Notes: a model not told the origin generated them from the letters alone. A stretch of DNA of 64,000 nucleotides from Pseudanabaena galeata CCNP1313 (GCF_029910235.1 NZ_CP112874.1:2232001-2296000), one strand, 5' to 3'. Counted from the stretch's first letter, positions 9,071-19,805 are shown. Numbers and translations are program-made.

Positions 9071-9238
9071 ACTGATGTTACGTGGAAGGAGTTCCTGTTA
9101 TAGCAAAGGTCTAGGGCTGGCACGGGGGCACAGCCCCTACAGTAACCTCTAAATTTTGAGGTAGGGGCAATGCCCCCGTGCTTGCCCTGCTTCGCTAGCA
9201 GCAAGAGGTCTAATATCTAAGTTTCACGTAACATCAGT
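9071..9238 (+). mobile_element. family A TIR element, copy 2
   Basis: 168 bp bounded by ACTGATGTTACGTGGAA and its near-perfect inverse TTTCACGTAACATCAGT. Interior carries two GC-rich inverted blocks (CACGGGGGCACAGCCCC and GGGGCAATGCCCCCGTG). Almost identical to the copy at 50352-50519. Both copies have TTA directly outside the CTGATG/CATCAG ends, a possible 3-bp target duplication. Confidence 0.85.
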
Positions 9239-9301
9239 TAGTTATAGCGCAAAGCGTTGTAACTAAAACCAAAACTGAAGATTTTGGCGAGTTAGGACTC
9301 T

Positions 9302-10483
9302 TCAGTTTTGCAGCTTTTTCTCTAATTTCTGACTAGCTTGAGATAGGGAGAAGCAGAACATCCAATAGATTAGAGCTACAAATAGATAAACTTCGGCATA
9401 GCGACCAATAAATTCTGGCTGTGATAAGACAGTGCGGGACACACCCATCAAATCGACTAGCCCCACGATCGCTACTAGGGACGTATCTTTAAATAATCCG
9501 ATGAATTGACCAACAATCGCAGGTATCGAAGCTTTGAGCGCTTGAGGTAAAACAATTAAAGCGATTGTCAAGGGAATATTTAATCCCAAGGCTCTAGCGG
9601 CTTCCGCTTGCCCTTTAGGAATTGACTGCAAGCCCCCACGCACATTTTCCGCAAGATAGGCGGCACTGAAAAATACAAAAGCGGCGATCGCTCTCAAAAC
9701 GCGATCTATCTCTAAACCTGCTGGTAAAAATAAGGGCAGCATCACTTGCGCCATAAACAGAATGCCAATTAATGGCAATCCGCGCACTATTTCAATATAG
9801 AAGACACAGAACCATTTAATTAAGGGCAATGTACTCTGTCTTCCTAAAGCTAGCAAAACTCCCAAGGGGAAAGAAAATACAATACCTGAGATCGCCACGA
9901 TCAAGGTTAAAACTAGCCCATTCCAAACATTCACATCCACGGCTGTGAGTCCCAGATTGCCACCAATTAGCCATAGAGAAATGGGTAAAGTTGCAAACCA
10001 TGCGATCGCTAAAATCAAAGAGCTTTGGGTAAACCTTTTGCCTTGCTGACCAATCAGAAACCCAATGGCGATCGCGCCACTAATTGCTAAAGTCAAAATT
10101 TTGGAGATGCCATCAACGGGTAGCAAAATTGCAAGGGCGATCGCCAGCGCACCGATAGAGATTGCCACAAACCGACTAAATCTGCCCCATAGCCCCCATG
10201 AGATGCCTGCCAAACTGCCTGTGATCGCTAAGATGCTCCACAACCGCCAAAACTCTTCAACAGGATAAAGCCCCACTAAAAACAACCGCAAATTACTACT
10301 GACTACCGACCACTGAGCTTGAGTAGTAGCCCAAAACCAGACATTGCTTACAAACTGATATAACAACCAGATACCAAAAACTGTAAGTAAACTATTAAGC
10401 CAACTGCTAAATAGATTTTTTTTTGCCCATGCTAGGGGGCTTTGTGATGCTAAGAGTGGTGGCGTGACCGAAGTTTGCGTCAT
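9302..10483 (-). CDS. natH: amino-acid ABC transporter permease, NatH/AapM-like
   Basis: Inner-membrane permease of a polar amino-acid ABC importer, 393 residues, length and N-terminus (WAKKNLFSSWLNSLLTVFG) typical of the long M-type permeases (AapM, BztC, cyanobacterial NatH). The conserved permease domain occupies the C-terminal 210 residues, with the EAA loop PKGQAEAARALGLNIPLTIALIVLPQAL. About four extra membrane segments precede it. In other cyanobacteria NatH works with NatF (binding protein), NatG (second permease) and BgtA (ATPase). None of these is adjacent here, so partners must be encoded elsewhere. A family E hairpin lies upstream. Confidence 0.85.
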   Translation of the reverse strand: MTQTSVTPPLLASQSPLAWAKKNLFSSWLNSLLTVFGIWLLYQFVSNVWFWATTQAQWSVVSSNLRLFLVGLYPVEEFWRLWSILAITGSLAGISWGLWGRFSRFVAISIGALAIALAILLPVDGISKILTLAISGAIAIGFLIGQQGKRFTQSSLILAIAWFATLPISLWLIGGNLGLTAVDVNVWNGLVLTLIVAISGIVFSFPLGVLLALGRQSTLPLIKWFCVFYIEIVRGLPLIGILFMAQVMLPLFLPAGLEIDRVLRAIAAFVFFSAAYLAENVRGGLQSIPKGQAEAARALGLNIPLTIALIVLPQALKASIPAIVGQFIGLFKDTSLVAIVGLVDLMGVSRTVLSQPEFIGRYAEVYLFVALIYWMFCFSLSQASQKLEKKLQN

Positions 10484-10533
10484 GATGCATCTACAAATTA
10501 TTTACCGCGCAATGCGCTGCATAAACAATACAC

Positions 10534-10637
10534 CAAAAAAATATAAGGGAACGCAAAGCGTTCCCTTATATTTTTTGAAACCAATTTTATTGTTTTCAAC
10601 GCCTAAGGCGTTGAAAACAATAAAATTGGTTTTGGGG
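10534..10637 (-). repeat. family E-like double-hairpin repeat
   Basis: First hairpin AAAAAATATAAGGGAACGC, loop AAA, and complement; second hairpin AACCAATTTTATTGTTTTC...GCC, loop TAA, and complement ending in GGTTTT. The second stem ends in the same AAACC/GGTTT edge as the other family E copies. It lies between natH and a small gene, and may terminate the small gene. Confidence 0.65.
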
Positions 10638-10639
10638 TT

Positions 10640-10786
10640 TTACTTAGAATTCTCAGAGGCAGGATCGCCTTTATAGGGTTGTGCGCCAGTGGCGGGGAAA
10701 TCATCTTTGTTTGGGGTGAAAATTTTAGCGATCGCATCGCTTAGATATTCCACCATGCTTCTAAATTTTTGTGCTAAACCGTTCAT
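10640..10786 (-). CDS. conserved small cyanobacterial protein, 48 aa
   Basis: Short ORF from ATG 10786 to TAA 10640, with GAGGGTGAT about 5 bp before the start, a good ribosome-binding site. Sequence begins MNGLAQKFRSMVEYLSDAI and continues with KIFTPNKDDFPATGAQPYKG. The pattern of an amphipathic helix followed by a P-x-TG-x-QP-(Y/F)-x-G segment is one I associate with a family of very short cyanobacterial proteins of unknown function; I cannot name it with certainty. Its stop lies 2 bp from the family E hairpin. Confidence 0.65.
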   Translation of the reverse strand: MNGLAQKFRSMVEYLSDAIAKIFTPNKDDFPATGAQPYKGDPASENSK

Positions 10787-11058
10787 AACTATCACCCTCA
10801 AAGGAATATCTAGAGAACTTAATTTTTAGGATTAATGTAGGGCTTGATCCCTAACTCTGTATATTTTAATACTTACATTGTCAGGGATTGCTGATTTTAA
10901 GGTTGCTTAATAATTGTTTGAGTTTCGACACAAGTTCTGATGTTCATAGGTAAAACTGAGTCGGATGATACCAAATCTTAAAATTTATTATTGTATGGGA
11001 CAGTTTTGAGGGAAAATGTACCTGATTGAGTACAAAATTTTCTTAAGCAATTGTAACT

Positions 11059-13062
11059 ATGGTCGCTGCACCCTCGAAACCTCAAACTCTTGAGACACTC
11101 TGCATTAACTCCATCCGCTTTTTATCGATCGATGCGGTCGAAAAGGCAAAATCTGGTCACCCCGGTCTGCCGATGGGCGCAGCACCAATGGCTTTTGTGC
11201 TGTTCGATCAGTTTTTAAAGTTTAATCCTAAAAATCCTAAGTGGGTCGATCGCGATCGCTTTGTCCTCTCCGCAGGACATGGCTGTATGTTGCAATACTC
11301 ATTGCTACACCTGACTGGCTATGACAGCGTTAGCATCGAAGACATCAAAAATTTCCGTCAATTGGGTAGCCCCACCCCCGGACACCCTGAAAACTTTGAA
11401 ACCGCAGGTGTAGAAGTCACCACAGGGCCTCTTGGTCAAGGTGTTGGTAATGCCGTTGGTTTAGCGATCGCTGAAGCACATTTGGCGGCGCGTTTTAACA
11501 AACCCGGTCACAATATCGTTGATCACTATACCTATGTGATCCTTGGTGATGGTTGCAACATGGAAGGTATTGCTTCTGAAGCTGCTTCCTTGGGTGGTCA
11601 CTTGAAGCTCGGCAAGCTGATCATGATGTATGACAGCAACAGCATTTCCATCGACGGCAGCACCGACTTAGCCTTTACTGAAGATGTGGCTATGCGTTAT
11701 GAAGCTTACGGTTGGCACGTTGTCAAGGTTGCTGATGGCAACGAAGATCTTGATGCGATCGCAAAAGCACTTGCTGAAGCAAAATCCGTCACCGACAAGC
11801 CTAGCTTGCTCGTAGTCACCACCACCATCGGTTACGGCTCTCCTAAGAAAGCTGGTACATCTGGCGTTCACGGTGCAGCTCTCGGTGGCGATGAAGTTGC
11901 CGCAACTCGCGCTAACCTTGGTTGGACACATGAACCTTTTGATATTCCTGCGGATGCTTATACTCGCTTCCATCAGGCGATCGACAAGGGCGCAACTGCT
12001 GAAGCTGAATGGAATGAGCGCTTTGCTGCTTACGAAAAAGCATATCCTGCGGAAGCTGCGGAATTTAATCGGATCATGGCTGGCAAACTTCCTGAAGGTT
12101 GGGAAAAAGCCCTTGAGCCTGTTGCTCAAAAGGAAACTTCTACCCGTCTTCTTTCAGAAGCTTGCTTGAATGCTCTGTCTCCTGTACTTCCTGAATTCTT
12201 GGGCGGTTCGGCTGACTTGGCTCACTCTAACATGACCTATGTTAAGGGGCTTGCCGACTTCCAACATGGCTCTTACGAAGGTCGCAACTTCCGCTTTGGT
12301 GTGCGCGAACATGCCATGGGCGCAATCATGAATGGAATGTTCCTCCACGGCGGCACAATTCCTTACGGTGCAACTTTCCTCGTATTCGCTGACTATATGC
12401 GTGGCGCAATGCGTCTCTCGGCATTGTCAGAGATTGGTGTACTGTACATCCTCACCCATGACTCCGTAATGCTCGGTGAAGATGGACCTACTCATCAACC
12501 AGTAGAAACCATCGCTTCTTTGCGTGTAATTCCTAACTCCTTGACCATTCGTCCTGCGGATGCCAACGAAACCGTTGCCGCTTATCAAGTTGCGATCGCT
12601 AACCGTAAGCGTCCTAGTTTCCTAGCCTTCACTCGTCAGAACGTGAAGAATCTCGCTGGTACTTCCATCGAAGGCGCGAAGAAGGGTGCTTACACTGTTG
12701 TTGATGCAGCAAATCCTGAATTGATCATCATCGCGACAGGTTCTGAACTTGAGTTGGCAACTAAGGCAGCCGCTATCCTCGCGGGCGAAGGTAAGGCAGT
12801 GCGCGTAGTTTCTATGCCTTGTCAAGAACTCTTCAATGAGCAATCTGATGAGTACAAAGAATCCGTACTTCCTGCATCCGTCAAGAAGCGCGTCAGTGTT
12901 GAAGCTGGTAGCACCTTTGGCTGGCACAAGTATGTCGGTTTTGAAGGCGCAGCGATCGGTATGGATAGCTTTGGTGTTTCGGCTCCAGGTCCAATTGGTT
13001 ATGCCAAGTTTGGCTTCACCGTTGATAACGTTGTAGCAACTGCTCGCAAAGTTCTCGGTTAA
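11059..13062 (+). CDS. tktA: transketolase
   Basis: Thiamine-diphosphate enzyme of the Calvin cycle and pentose phosphate pathway, moving two-carbon units between ketose and aldose phosphates. 667 residues, full length. Visible motifs: substrate-binding SGHPGLPMG (32-40), the cofactor motif beginning GDGCNMEG (163-170), the central [11 protein letters not shown] and [14 protein letters not shown] regions of the pyrimidine domain, and [15 protein letters not shown]. Codon use is strongly biased to favoured codons (GCT, GGT, AAG), as in other highly expressed genes of the window such as ilvC. A strong terminator follows at 13097. Confidence 0.97.
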   Translation: MVAAPSKPQTLETLCINSIRFLSIDAVEKAKSGHPGLPMGAAPMAFVLFDQFLKFNPKNPKWVDRDRFVLSAGHGCMLQYSLLHLTGYDSVSIEDIKNFRQLGSPTPGHPENFETAGVEVTTGPLGQGVGNAVGLAIAEAHLAARFNKPGHNIVDHYTYVILGDGCNMEGIASEAASLGGHLKLGKLIMMYDSNSISIDGSTDLAFTEDVAMRYEAYGWHVVKVADGNEDLDAIAKALAEAKSVTDKPSLLVVTTTIGYGSPKKAGTSGVHGAALGGDEVAATRANLGWTHEPFDIPADAYTRFHQAIDKGATAEAEWNERFAAYEKAYPAEAAEFNRIMAGKLPEGWEKALEPVAQKETSTRLLSEACLNALSPVLPEFLGGSADLAHSNMTYVKGLADFQHGSYEGRNFRFGVREHAMGAIMNGMFLHGGTIPYGATFLVFADYMRGAMRLSALSEIGVLYILTHDSVMLGEDGPTHQPVETIASLRVIPNSLTIRPADANETVAAYQVAIANRKRPSFLAFTRQNVKNLAGTSIEGAKKGAYTVVDAANPELIIIATGSELELATKAAAILAGEGKAVRVVSMPCQELFNEQSDEYKESVLPASVKKRVSVEAGSTFGWHKYVGFEGAAIGMDSFGVSAPGPIGYAKFGFTVDNVVATARKVLG

Positions 13063-13096
13063 ATAGTAGAAGTATTTCCTTGAGAAAGATTTCCAT

Positions 13097-13123
13097 AAAA
13101 AAGCGCACTTAGTGCGCTTTTTT
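13097..13123 (+). terminator. rho-independent terminator after transketolase
   Basis: AAAAAAGCGCACT-TA-GTGCGC followed by six T. The stem is perfect and lies 35 bp after the tktA stop. Confidence 0.85.
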
Positions 13124-13308
13124 ATGTCTAAGGCGATCGCTAGTTGATTGAAGTGAACTTGCGATCACCTTAAATGATGTTAGACAAATGCTTGGTTTAT
13201 GAGATTGGGGCTAACTCGCTACTTGGATAAGTGCAGTAAAAGGCGATCGCTTACAGCTAACATCTAGACTAGAATAAGCTGAGATGAGTAATCGCGGGAG
13301 AATCTCTA

Positions 13309-13779
13309 ATGACTCAAACAATTGCAAAAAAAATATCACTTTATGACCAAGATCTAAATCTGTGGTTAGAAACGGTGATCGTGCAATTAAAGAGTGGTAA
13401 TTTAGAAAACCTCGATATTGAAAATCTGGTAGAGGAGTTGGAAGGCTTGGCAGGTAGAGATCGGCGCGAGTTAAGAAGAAGGCTATCAACTCTTCTAGAA
13501 CATTTACTCAAGCGTTGCTATGTTAGAAGCGAGTATGACTATGCAGGATGGGAAATCACTATTGATCGCACTCGATTTGAAATAATCGGTATTTTGAGTC
13601 AGTCGCCTAGCCTGAAAAGCTATGTAAATAGTGATGAATTATTTGAAGAAGCTTTTGCTCTTGCTTTGCGTACTGTAAGAAAAAATCAAGGGTACAAAAA
13701 TATTGATTTCCCAGATAAGTGGCAATTTAGTCACGATATTGATGACATCTTAAATGTTGATTTTTGGGTGATTTTATAA
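13309..13779 (+). CDS. DUF29 family protein
   Basis: 156-residue protein matching the cyanobacterial DUF29 pattern: an N-terminal YDQDLNLWLETVIVQLKSG, then LDIENLVEELEGLAGRDRRELRRRLSTLLEHLLK, and a C-terminal half ending FPDKWQFSHDIDDILN. DUF29 proteins are small helical proteins, often in many paralogs per genome, with no established function. A plausible AGAGAAT/GGGAGAA ribosome-binding site (GGGAGA) precedes the ATG. It stands alone between tktA and a family B repeat. Confidence 0.85.
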   Translation: MTQTIAKKISLYDQDLNLWLETVIVQLKSGNLENLDIENLVEELEGLAGRDRRELRRRLSTLLEHLLKRCYVRSEYDYAGWEITIDRTRFEIIGILSQSPSLKSYVNSDELFEEAFALALRTVRKNQGYKNIDFPDKWQFSHDIDDILNVDFWVIL

Positions 13780-13843
13780 AGTGAGATCGCCTCTCAAATA
13801 ATCACAAGGAGATCGCTTTAAATGATGTTAAGGGTCAGTAAAT

Positions 13844-13958
13844 TAACGTCAGTTCGACGAAAGCGAAAAATGGGAAGAATCGCTAAGCGATTCTTCCCAT
13901 TTTTCGCCATTTGCGGCGTGCGAAGCACGCCGCAAATGGCTATATCGAACTCACGTTA
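13844..13958 (+). mobile_element. family B TIR element, copy 1
   Basis: 115 bp with ends TAACGTCAGTTCGACGAA and TATCGAACTCACGTTA. Interior holds two hairpins, one centred on GAATCGCTAAGCGATTC and one on GGCGTGCGAAGCACGCC. Full-length relatives at 37172, 43354 and 58371, altered copies at 28621 and 33771. No coding capacity. Confidence 0.85.
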
Positions 13959-14002
13959 AATTAGTGATATGGAAAAATAGAGGCAGAGCCAAGGAGCAAG
14001 CT

Positions 14003-14070
14003 ATGAAATACCCCCACTGCCAGAGTCAAAAGATCATCAAAAACGGCAAACACACAAAATTTTGTGTTAA
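14003..14070 (+). pseudogene. IS1-type transposase (InsA-like) N-terminal remnant
   Basis: ATG at 14003 with AGGAG upstream starts MKYPHCQSQKIIKNGKHTKF, like the zinc-ribbon start of cyanobacterial IS1-family proteins (usually MKCPxCxSxxxxKNG). The first zinc cysteine is Tyr here. Similarity is lost after about 23 residues, where the sequence reaches the stop codon of the convergent AAA-WD40 gene. Probably a scar of an old insertion. Confidence 0.5.
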
Positions 14071-17000
14071 GGCTCATGGGTTTCCAAATAGTCTTGAATC
14101 CATTTGTTGCCCAATTCCATCAGATGCGCCAAATTAAAGTCCCATAAAATGATCTTCCCATTTACACTGGCTGAGGCAAGTGTTTCCCCATCAGGACTGA
14201 AACAGACACTTCTCACTGGTGATTGATGTCCTTGGAGAGTTAAGAGTTCCTTCCCATCAAGACTCCATATCTTAACTGTGCGATCGCTACTACCCGAGGC
14301 TAACGCATTACCATCAGGACTAAAACAAACACTTCTAACTTCGGCGCTATGTTCATTGAGGCTTTTTAATAACTTGCCATCAAGGTTCCATAATTTAATG
14401 CTGCCATCTTTACTACTGCTTGCCACGATCTGACTGTCTGGACTAAAGCAAACACTGTAAACTTCACCCGTATGCCCATTCAAAGTTTGTAATAACGTTC
14501 CATCCCAATGCCATATTTTCACCGTTTTATCTTGGCTGGCTGTCGCCAGCATATTACCATCAGGACTAAAACAAACTTGATACACAGCATTAGCGTGACC
14601 GATTAAGGTATGTATCCATTCCCCTTCTTTACTCCATAACTTGACAGTGCAATCAGCACTAGCCGAGGCAAATAGTTCTCCATCAAGACGGTAAGCAACA
14701 CTGTAGATCGAGGCTTCATGTTCGTTATATATACTTTTAAGTAAGATTCCTTTAGAATTCCAAATTTTAATGGCGCGATCGCTACTAACTGATACTAAAA
14801 ATCGATTGTCTGGACTAAAACATACACTATTCACACTCTCTTTATGCCCTTCAAGAGATGTAATTAACTGAGAATTAGCTAGCCAAATTTTAATCGTACA
14901 ATCATTGCTAGCTGAGGCAATAAACCGACTGTTATCACTAAAAACAATACAATTTATTTCATCTGTATGCCCAACTAAATGGGTTAGTAAGTTACCGTTA
15001 GTCCGCCAAAATTTGAGCATGGTATCCTGACTGCCAGTAATCATCGTACTGCCATTAGAATTAAAGCTAATACTATGAACACTACCTTTATGTCCATATA
15101 GAGTTTTCAATAGATTGCCTTTTAAATCCCAAATTCTAACTGTGCGATCGCTACTAACTGATGCGAGGGACTTACCACTTGGATGAAAGCGTACTCCCAA
15201 AACTTTATCGGTATGTCCTTCAAAGGTAGCGAGCAAATTTCCTTCCATATTCCAGAGATTAACAGTACGACCACGGGTTGCGGAAGCAATGATCCGACCT
15301 GATGGAGAGATATCAATATCTTCGATAAAACTATCATGGTCTTTAAAAGTTTTGATCGGAGTACCATTGATATTCCAGACAACTAATGTGCGATCGGCAC
15401 TACCCGTGATAATCCGCTCACCATCGGAGCTGAAACACAGACAAGTTATCCATTTATGATGTCCACCAGTAAAGGTGTTAAATGGAGTACCATCATTGCG
15501 CCATAATCGAACTTTGGCATCTTCGCCACAGGATGCAAATATGGCATCAGTAGGACTAAACCTCACGGCTAGGACTGGTGCTTGATGATCCTTCAAAATT
15601 TGGATCGGTTGGTCGATATACAATTTTGTATATCGATCCATTTTCCAGAGTCTAAGTGTACCGTCACGGCTAGCCGACACTAGATATTGTCCAGTATTGC
15701 TAAAACTCAGACTAGTAACCCAATTCGCATGTCCACTTAGAGTTTGTTTGAGATTTCCCTTATTGTCCCAAATTTTAATGGTGCGATCGCTGCTGCCTGA
15801 TGCAATGACGTGGTCGTTTGGTTGTACCGCAATACAGGTAACAATATCCAGATGCCCTGCGAGATGATTATATTCACGGACATTGTAAACGGCTTGGTGA
15901 AGGGCGCTCAGTCCATGCATACGAAGACTTGCTCTTTCACCTGTAGCTGATTCTAATTCCTGTAACTGTTTGCCCGCTTGCATGGACTCGATCAGCGCTT
16001 CAAACTGCTGATTGAGGATAAATGTTGCCTTTGCCGAAGCACTTTTGAGAACAACTTCAGCCTGCATTAAACTCGCCTGCAACTTCTGCTGCATTTCCAC
16101 CAAGCGGATCTTTGCTTCCTGCTCCGCATCTAAGGTTTTCTCTAATCGTCGTTTAGCTGCTGATAGAATCTGATTTGCCTCAGCTTGAGCAAAGAGAGCC
16201 ACTTCCACTTCCCGCTTTTCTAGTTCTTGACTTGCCGAAAAGAATTGGTAGTCATGATTGCTTAAATTTTTATCTGCTGACCATGCCAAAGCATCTTGCA
16301 AAGCTTGTCCACGTAACAATCGTGAATCATCTTGATAATCCGAATCCATCCAAGCTTTGAATGCTTCTCCATAGGGGCGTAAATTTGCGAGGGCTTGGTT
16401 TACCCAATTTTGATTAAAAATTGCGGCATAAATAGGGTTGTAGACCCTGAGTCTACCTTCTCGTTTCACAACTAGTCCTGTAATTCTTAGCTCGGTTTGT
16501 TCAGGACTATCATCAGCAATAATTCCACATTCAAGCTTGTGTAAAGATGGCTCAGACTTCAAAATTTGTTGGTACAAACCGAGCAGTTTACCTTGGCGAT
16601 TTTCACTACTCCAAAGAATGCGATCGCGAATTGTTTTAAAGTGTTCAGGCTGATCCTGTATTTCCCAGTTTTCAACTAGGCGCGATCGCACTAAATTATT
16701 CACCCAGACCAGTTCATGATTGAGAGGAATCGACTCTGATGAGGTCAGAATAATTTGACAAAGTTTTTGCGTGAGAAACGGTTGACCACCTGTATAGGCG
16801 AGAATGGCTTTGAGGACAGCAACGGGATTTTGCGATTTTGTTAATAAGCCTCGCATTAAAGGTTTTGCCTCTCTTAACTGAAAGCCCCTGAGTTCAATTG
16901 CGCGACCGATGTTAAATGGAGTACGTTGTTTATCGCGGATTAAATCCGCAGGTGTAGCCACTCCAAATAGTGCAAAGGTTAAGCGATTATAGGCTATGCG

Positions 17001-17525
17001 ATCGGCTCGACGATTAAATAATTCTCGAATCAGCGCAAAAAAATCATCAACAGCAAAATTCAAACTGAGAATACTATCAATTTCATCCACAAATAGAATT
17101 ACAGGTGAAGATGTCTTTTTGAGCAATCCTTCGTCAAGAAACTTGCCAAAACGCTGCACTGGAGATAGTAAACGGTTCCGTTCCCACCAATCCTCCAAAT
17201 CAAAGGATTCATACAAATCAAGACTGCTGATAATACTATCAATTAGTCCCGCATACCACTGCTCTGGCGTAATATCAGATGTCCCGATCGCGGTAATATC
17301 GACCGAAGCACAAGTGAATTTTTCCTCTTGCAGTCGTTTCATTGTACGAACTCGCAAACTCGACTTACCCATCTGCCGAGAATTAAGAACGTAGCAAAAT
17401 TCACCGTCTTTCAAGCTTTCATAGAGATCGTTGTCAGCTTGCCGCACTACATAGGTAGGTGCATCAACAGATAAACTGCCACCAACTTGATATAAATAAT
17501 TTGTAGCTTTTTCGGCAAGCATCAT
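14067..17525 (-). CDS. AAA_35 ATPase with 14 WD40 repeats
   Basis: 1152 residues. N-terminal AAA-like (AAA_35) domain, about 10-400: P-loop variant NSRQMGKSS (48-56), Walker [10 protein letters not shown] (142-150). A coiled-coil, Ala/Glu-rich helix spans about 435-540. From about 555 to 1130 I count 14 WD40 repeats, each ending in forms of D-x-T-(I/V)-K-(I/L)-W, enough for two seven-bladed propellers. This architecture (STAND-like NTPase plus propellers) is common in filamentous cyanobacteria and thought to be a ligand-sensing switch. It is the downstream gene of a kinase-AAA_35 gene, 50 bp away on the same strand, so the two probably form one signalling unit. Ligand and output unknown. Confidence 0.85.
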   Translation of the reverse strand: MMLAEKATNYLYQVGGSLSVDAPTYVVRQADNDLYESLKDGEFCYVLNSRQMGKSSLRVRTMKRLQEEKFTCASVDITAIGTSDITPEQWYAGLIDSIISSLDLYESFDLEDWWERNRLLSPVQRFGKFLDEGLLKKTSSPVILFVDEIDSILSLNFAVDDFFALIRELFNRRADRIAYNRLTFALFGVATPADLIRDKQRTPFNIGRAIELRGFQLREAKPLMRGLLTKSQNPVAVLKAILAYTGGQPFLTQKLCQIILTSSESIPLNHELVWVNNLVRSRLVENWEIQDQPEHFKTIRDRILWSSENRQGKLLGLYQQILKSEPSLHKLECGIIADDSPEQTELRITGLVVKREGRLRVYNPIYAAIFNQNWVNQALANLRPYGEAFKAWMDSDYQDDSRLLRGQALQDALAWSADKNLSNHDYQFFSASQELEKREVEVALFAQAEANQILSAAKRRLEKTLDAEQEAKIRLVEMQQKLQASLMQAEVVLKSASAKATFILNQQFEALIESMQAGKQLQELESATGERASLRMHGLSALHQAVYNVREYNHLAGHLDIVTCIAVQPNDHVIASGSSDRTIKIWDNKGNLKQTLSGHANWVTSLSFSNTGQYLVSASRDGTLRLWKMDRYTKLYIDQPIQILKDHQAPVLAVRFSPTDAIFASCGEDAKVRLWRNDGTPFNTFTGGHHKWITCLCFSSDGERIITGSADRTLVVWNINGTPIKTFKDHDSFIEDIDISPSGRIIASATRGRTVNLWNMEGNLLATFEGHTDKVLGVRFHPSGKSLASVSSDRTVRIWDLKGNLLKTLYGHKGSVHSISFNSNGSTMITGSQDTMLKFWRTNGNLLTHLVGHTDEINCIVFSDNSRFIASASNDCTIKIWLANSQLITSLEGHKESVNSVCFSPDNRFLVSVSSDRAIKIWNSKGILLKSIYNEHEASIYSVAYRLDGELFASASADCTVKLWSKEGEWIHTLIGHANAVYQVCFSPDGNMLATASQDKTVKIWHWDGTLLQTLNGHTGEVYSVCFSPDSQIVASSSKDGSIKLWNLDGKLLKSLNEHSAEVRSVCFSPDGNALASGSSDRTVKIWSLDGKELLTLQGHQSPVRSVCFSPDGETLASASVNGKIILWDFNLAHLMELGNKWIQDYLETHEP

Positions 17526-17575
17526 TCACCTTACACAAAACATAAACCTTAGAAGAAGATAATTTGAATCTTTTT

Positions 17576-19510
17576 TTAAGGCTTGACCAGTGTTTGTCGA
17601 AAATTTTGTTGAAAATATTGATAATACAATTTACACATAGGAATTGCTTGATTTCCCACTAGCTTGACTAAACCAATACTTCGCAACTTAAAGGCTATTT
17701 GGCTATCTAACTGCAATGGGCGAACACATGATACCAATTCTCTGTATGCTTCAAGCAGTTCAGGATCTTCTTTTAAGTAGCCAAGCTGACGACGAAGATG
17801 ATTGCCATAGATCCCTTCCTCAGTGGGGGCTAGTTGTAATAAATTTTCCCAATTTATCCGCCCTCTCGCTATTTGGTATAGAGCTTGCCTCACCAGATAG
17901 GGATGACCACCAGTGAGTACTAGTAATTGTTTTACCTGATCCTGTTGCCAATCTAGTTGATGTCTCTGAACTAAATCTGCAATTTGAGACAGATTCAATT
18001 CAGGTAATTCGATGGGTAATCCGACATTAAAAGGGGACTGATTAATATTTAAAGGAATATAGACTTCCTTAGAATGAACAATCACTAATCTTAACTTTTT
18101 CCAAACATCTTCATTCTTTGCTTTCTCATGCCAAGCCCTTAGCAAACCAAAAAAATCAGAAGCTATCTTGGGATATTGAAAGATTAAATCTACTTCATCT
18201 AGTCCCAGAACTAAAGGAGATTCCTTCGCTGTAAGTAAATAGCGCTGAAAATATTTAGTGCATTTGTTTTTGCTGCCTAGAACTCCTTGCCAATACTGAT
18301 CTAAATTGTCCTCTAGGTCTAGTTCTGATGCAATACTGGCGCAAAACCATTGCAGAAACAAATCTAGATCGTCAAATATATCACTATCAGCTTGTTGAAA
18401 GTATAGATGAGCAACTTGATATCCCTTGTGCTTGGCATAGGCTAGAGTACGTGATAGTAAAGATGACTTTCCCATTTGCCGAGGGGCTTTGATCCGAATC
18501 AGCGATCCAGGACGCAGCATGGTTTCTAGACAATCCTTTTCAATTGGAGGTCGCTGAATATAAAAACGAGAACCTAGTTCTATCTGACCTTCAGGTTCTT
18601 CCAATTGAAGTTGTTGTCTCGGTGGAGGGCTAGAAATAGTTGTTGCAGCCTTGGCATTGCGAAGAAGATTATCTAGAGCTAACAGAGCTTCTGTCGCATC
18701 ATGATATCTTTGGCGATAGTCATATCGCACCATTTTGTCAATGATGGCTGCCAGTCCTAAATTAATTTTAATGCTGACCTGAGCACAAGCCAAGGCACAA
18801 CTATATTCATTGGTTTGCTGATCCCTAGGCAATTCTCTAAAGGAAAGCCCTGTGAAAGCCTGTAGACACATTATTCCTAATGCGTAGACATCACTACAAA
18901 ATTTTGGCTGACCTGCCAATTGTTCATTTGGCATATACACTAATGAGCCAACCACAACACTTCGAGTCTGGTTTTCATCTTGCATAAAGTGTTCTAAAGA
19001 ATCTGGATTCAGCGCTTTGACTGCACCAAAGTCAATTAGGACGATTTTGCGATCGCTACGGCGACGAATTAAGTTAGCAGGTTTAATATCACGATGAATC
19101 ACTTGGCAACTATGAACAAAAGAAAGGACTTGCAAAATATCGTACAAACTAGAGATTAATTTTGCCTGTTGCCACTGTTTTCCCGCACCAATCTCAGACT
19201 CCAAGGTTTGCCCTTCGACAAACTCCTGAACTAGATAAAATTCCCCATTTTGTTCAAAGTGAGCGAACAGCCGTGGAATCTGATCGTGAATTCCTAATTC
19301 ATGCAAAGTCTTTGCTTCACTCTCAAATAGTCGTTTGGCTATCGCTAGTTCTTGGGTTTTAAGCAATTGAAGGTTGAGCTGCTTGACAACGCAAGTGGGC
19401 TGATTTGGCAGTTGTAAATCTCTTGCTAAAAATGTTCGCCCAAAACCACCACCACCCAGCGGTTTTACAATTTGATATCTGCCTGCAAGAATTGCTTCAG
19501 CATTGGTCAT
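17576..19510 (-). CDS. serine/threonine kinase fused to AAA_35 ATPase domain
   Basis: 644 residues. N-terminal Hanks-type kinase: glycine loop GGGGFGRT (19-26), catalytic lysine K43, HRDIKPAN (139-146), DFG (160-162); all catalytic residues present. A short linker at about 285-310 leads to an AAA_35 domain with P-loop PRQMGKSS (343-350) and Walker B LVLGLDEVDL (about 428-437). The AAA_35 half is related to the N-terminal domain of the next gene. ATG at 19510. The kinase probably phosphorylates a target when the STAND-like module senses a signal; the adjacent AAA_35-WD40 protein is the obvious candidate partner. That link is inference from operon structure. Confidence 0.88.
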   Translation of the reverse strand: MTNAEAILAGRYQIVKPLGGGGFGRTFLARDLQLPNQPTCVVKQLNLQLLKTQELAIAKRLFESEAKTLHELGIHDQIPRLFAHFEQNGEFYLVQEFVEGQTLESEIGAGKQWQQAKLISSLYDILQVLSFVHSCQVIHRDIKPANLIRRRSDRKIVLIDFGAVKALNPDSLEHFMQDENQTRSVVVGSLVYMPNEQLAGQPKFCSDVYALGIMCLQAFTGLSFRELPRDQQTNEYSCALACAQVSIKINLGLAAIIDKMVRYDYRQRYHDATEALLALDNLLRNAKAATTISSPPPRQQLQLEEPEGQIELGSRFYIQRPPIEKDCLETMLRPGSLIRIKAPRQMGKSSLLSRTLAYAKHKGYQVAHLYFQQADSDIFDDLDLFLQWFCASIASELDLEDNLDQYWQGVLGSKNKCTKYFQRYLLTAKESPLVLGLDEVDLIFQYPKIASDFFGLLRAWHEKAKNEDVWKKLRLVIVHSKEVYIPLNINQSPFNVGLPIELPELNLSQIADLVQRHQLDWQQDQVKQLLVLTGGHPYLVRQALYQIARGRINWENLLQLAPTEEGIYGNHLRRQLGYLKEDPELLEAYRELVSCVRPLQLDSQIAFKLRSIGLVKLVGNQAIPMCKLYYQYFQQNFRQTLVKP

Positions 19511-19674
19511 GGTGGTTGAGATGAAAATAAATTTTAAGTATCATTCCTCTACATGATACAGCGATCGTCAATTCGTGAAAACTGCTTTTGGTTGGGACTT
19601 AAGCATAATATCTTTCAATAATCACCCCTATTTCCTCTTTCAAAAAGAAAAAGGGAATCCAGAAAAATCTCTTA
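19511..19674. other. start of 483-bp repeat-filled intergenic region
   Basis: The gap between the kinase gene and ndhM (19511-19993) begins with this ordinary AT-rich sequence, likely the kinase promoter, and then holds a family D and a family C repeat. The last 100 bp before ndhM contain no recognisable element. Confidence 0.5.
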
Positions 19675-19786
19675 TAGCAATGTAAGTTTTGATTAGGACA
19701 TAAAAGCCAAAAGATGAGTGGCGGCGCGAAGCGCCGCCACTCATCTTTTGGCTTTTGATTTGTCCTAGCTATCTCTTGCATTGCTA
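19675..19786 (+). repeat. family D palindromic repeat, copy 1
   Basis: Ends TAGCAATG and CATTGCTA, inner marks TAGGACA and TGTCCTA, and a central hairpin AAAGATGAGTGGCGGCGC-GAA-complement. Same layout at 28781-28892 and, with altered ends, at 43497-43608. Confidence 0.8.
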
Positions 19787-19805
19787 CTACCACAACACTT
19801 TGCAT

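Noticed and set aside
10065-10268. 67-aa plus-strand ORF in natH
   Set aside because: Antisense to the permease membrane segments; no homology or ribosome-binding site.
9302-10483. Complete natF-natG-natH-bgtA operon
   Set aside because: Only the NatH-type permease is present; neighbouring genes are a deaminase and a small ORF.
11668-12129. 153-aa minus-strand ORF inside transketolase
   Set aside because: Antisense shadow of a strongly biased, highly conserved gene.
19599-19805. 68-aa minus-strand ORF
   Set aside because: Runs through a family D palindrome, so its sequence is a by-product of the repeat.
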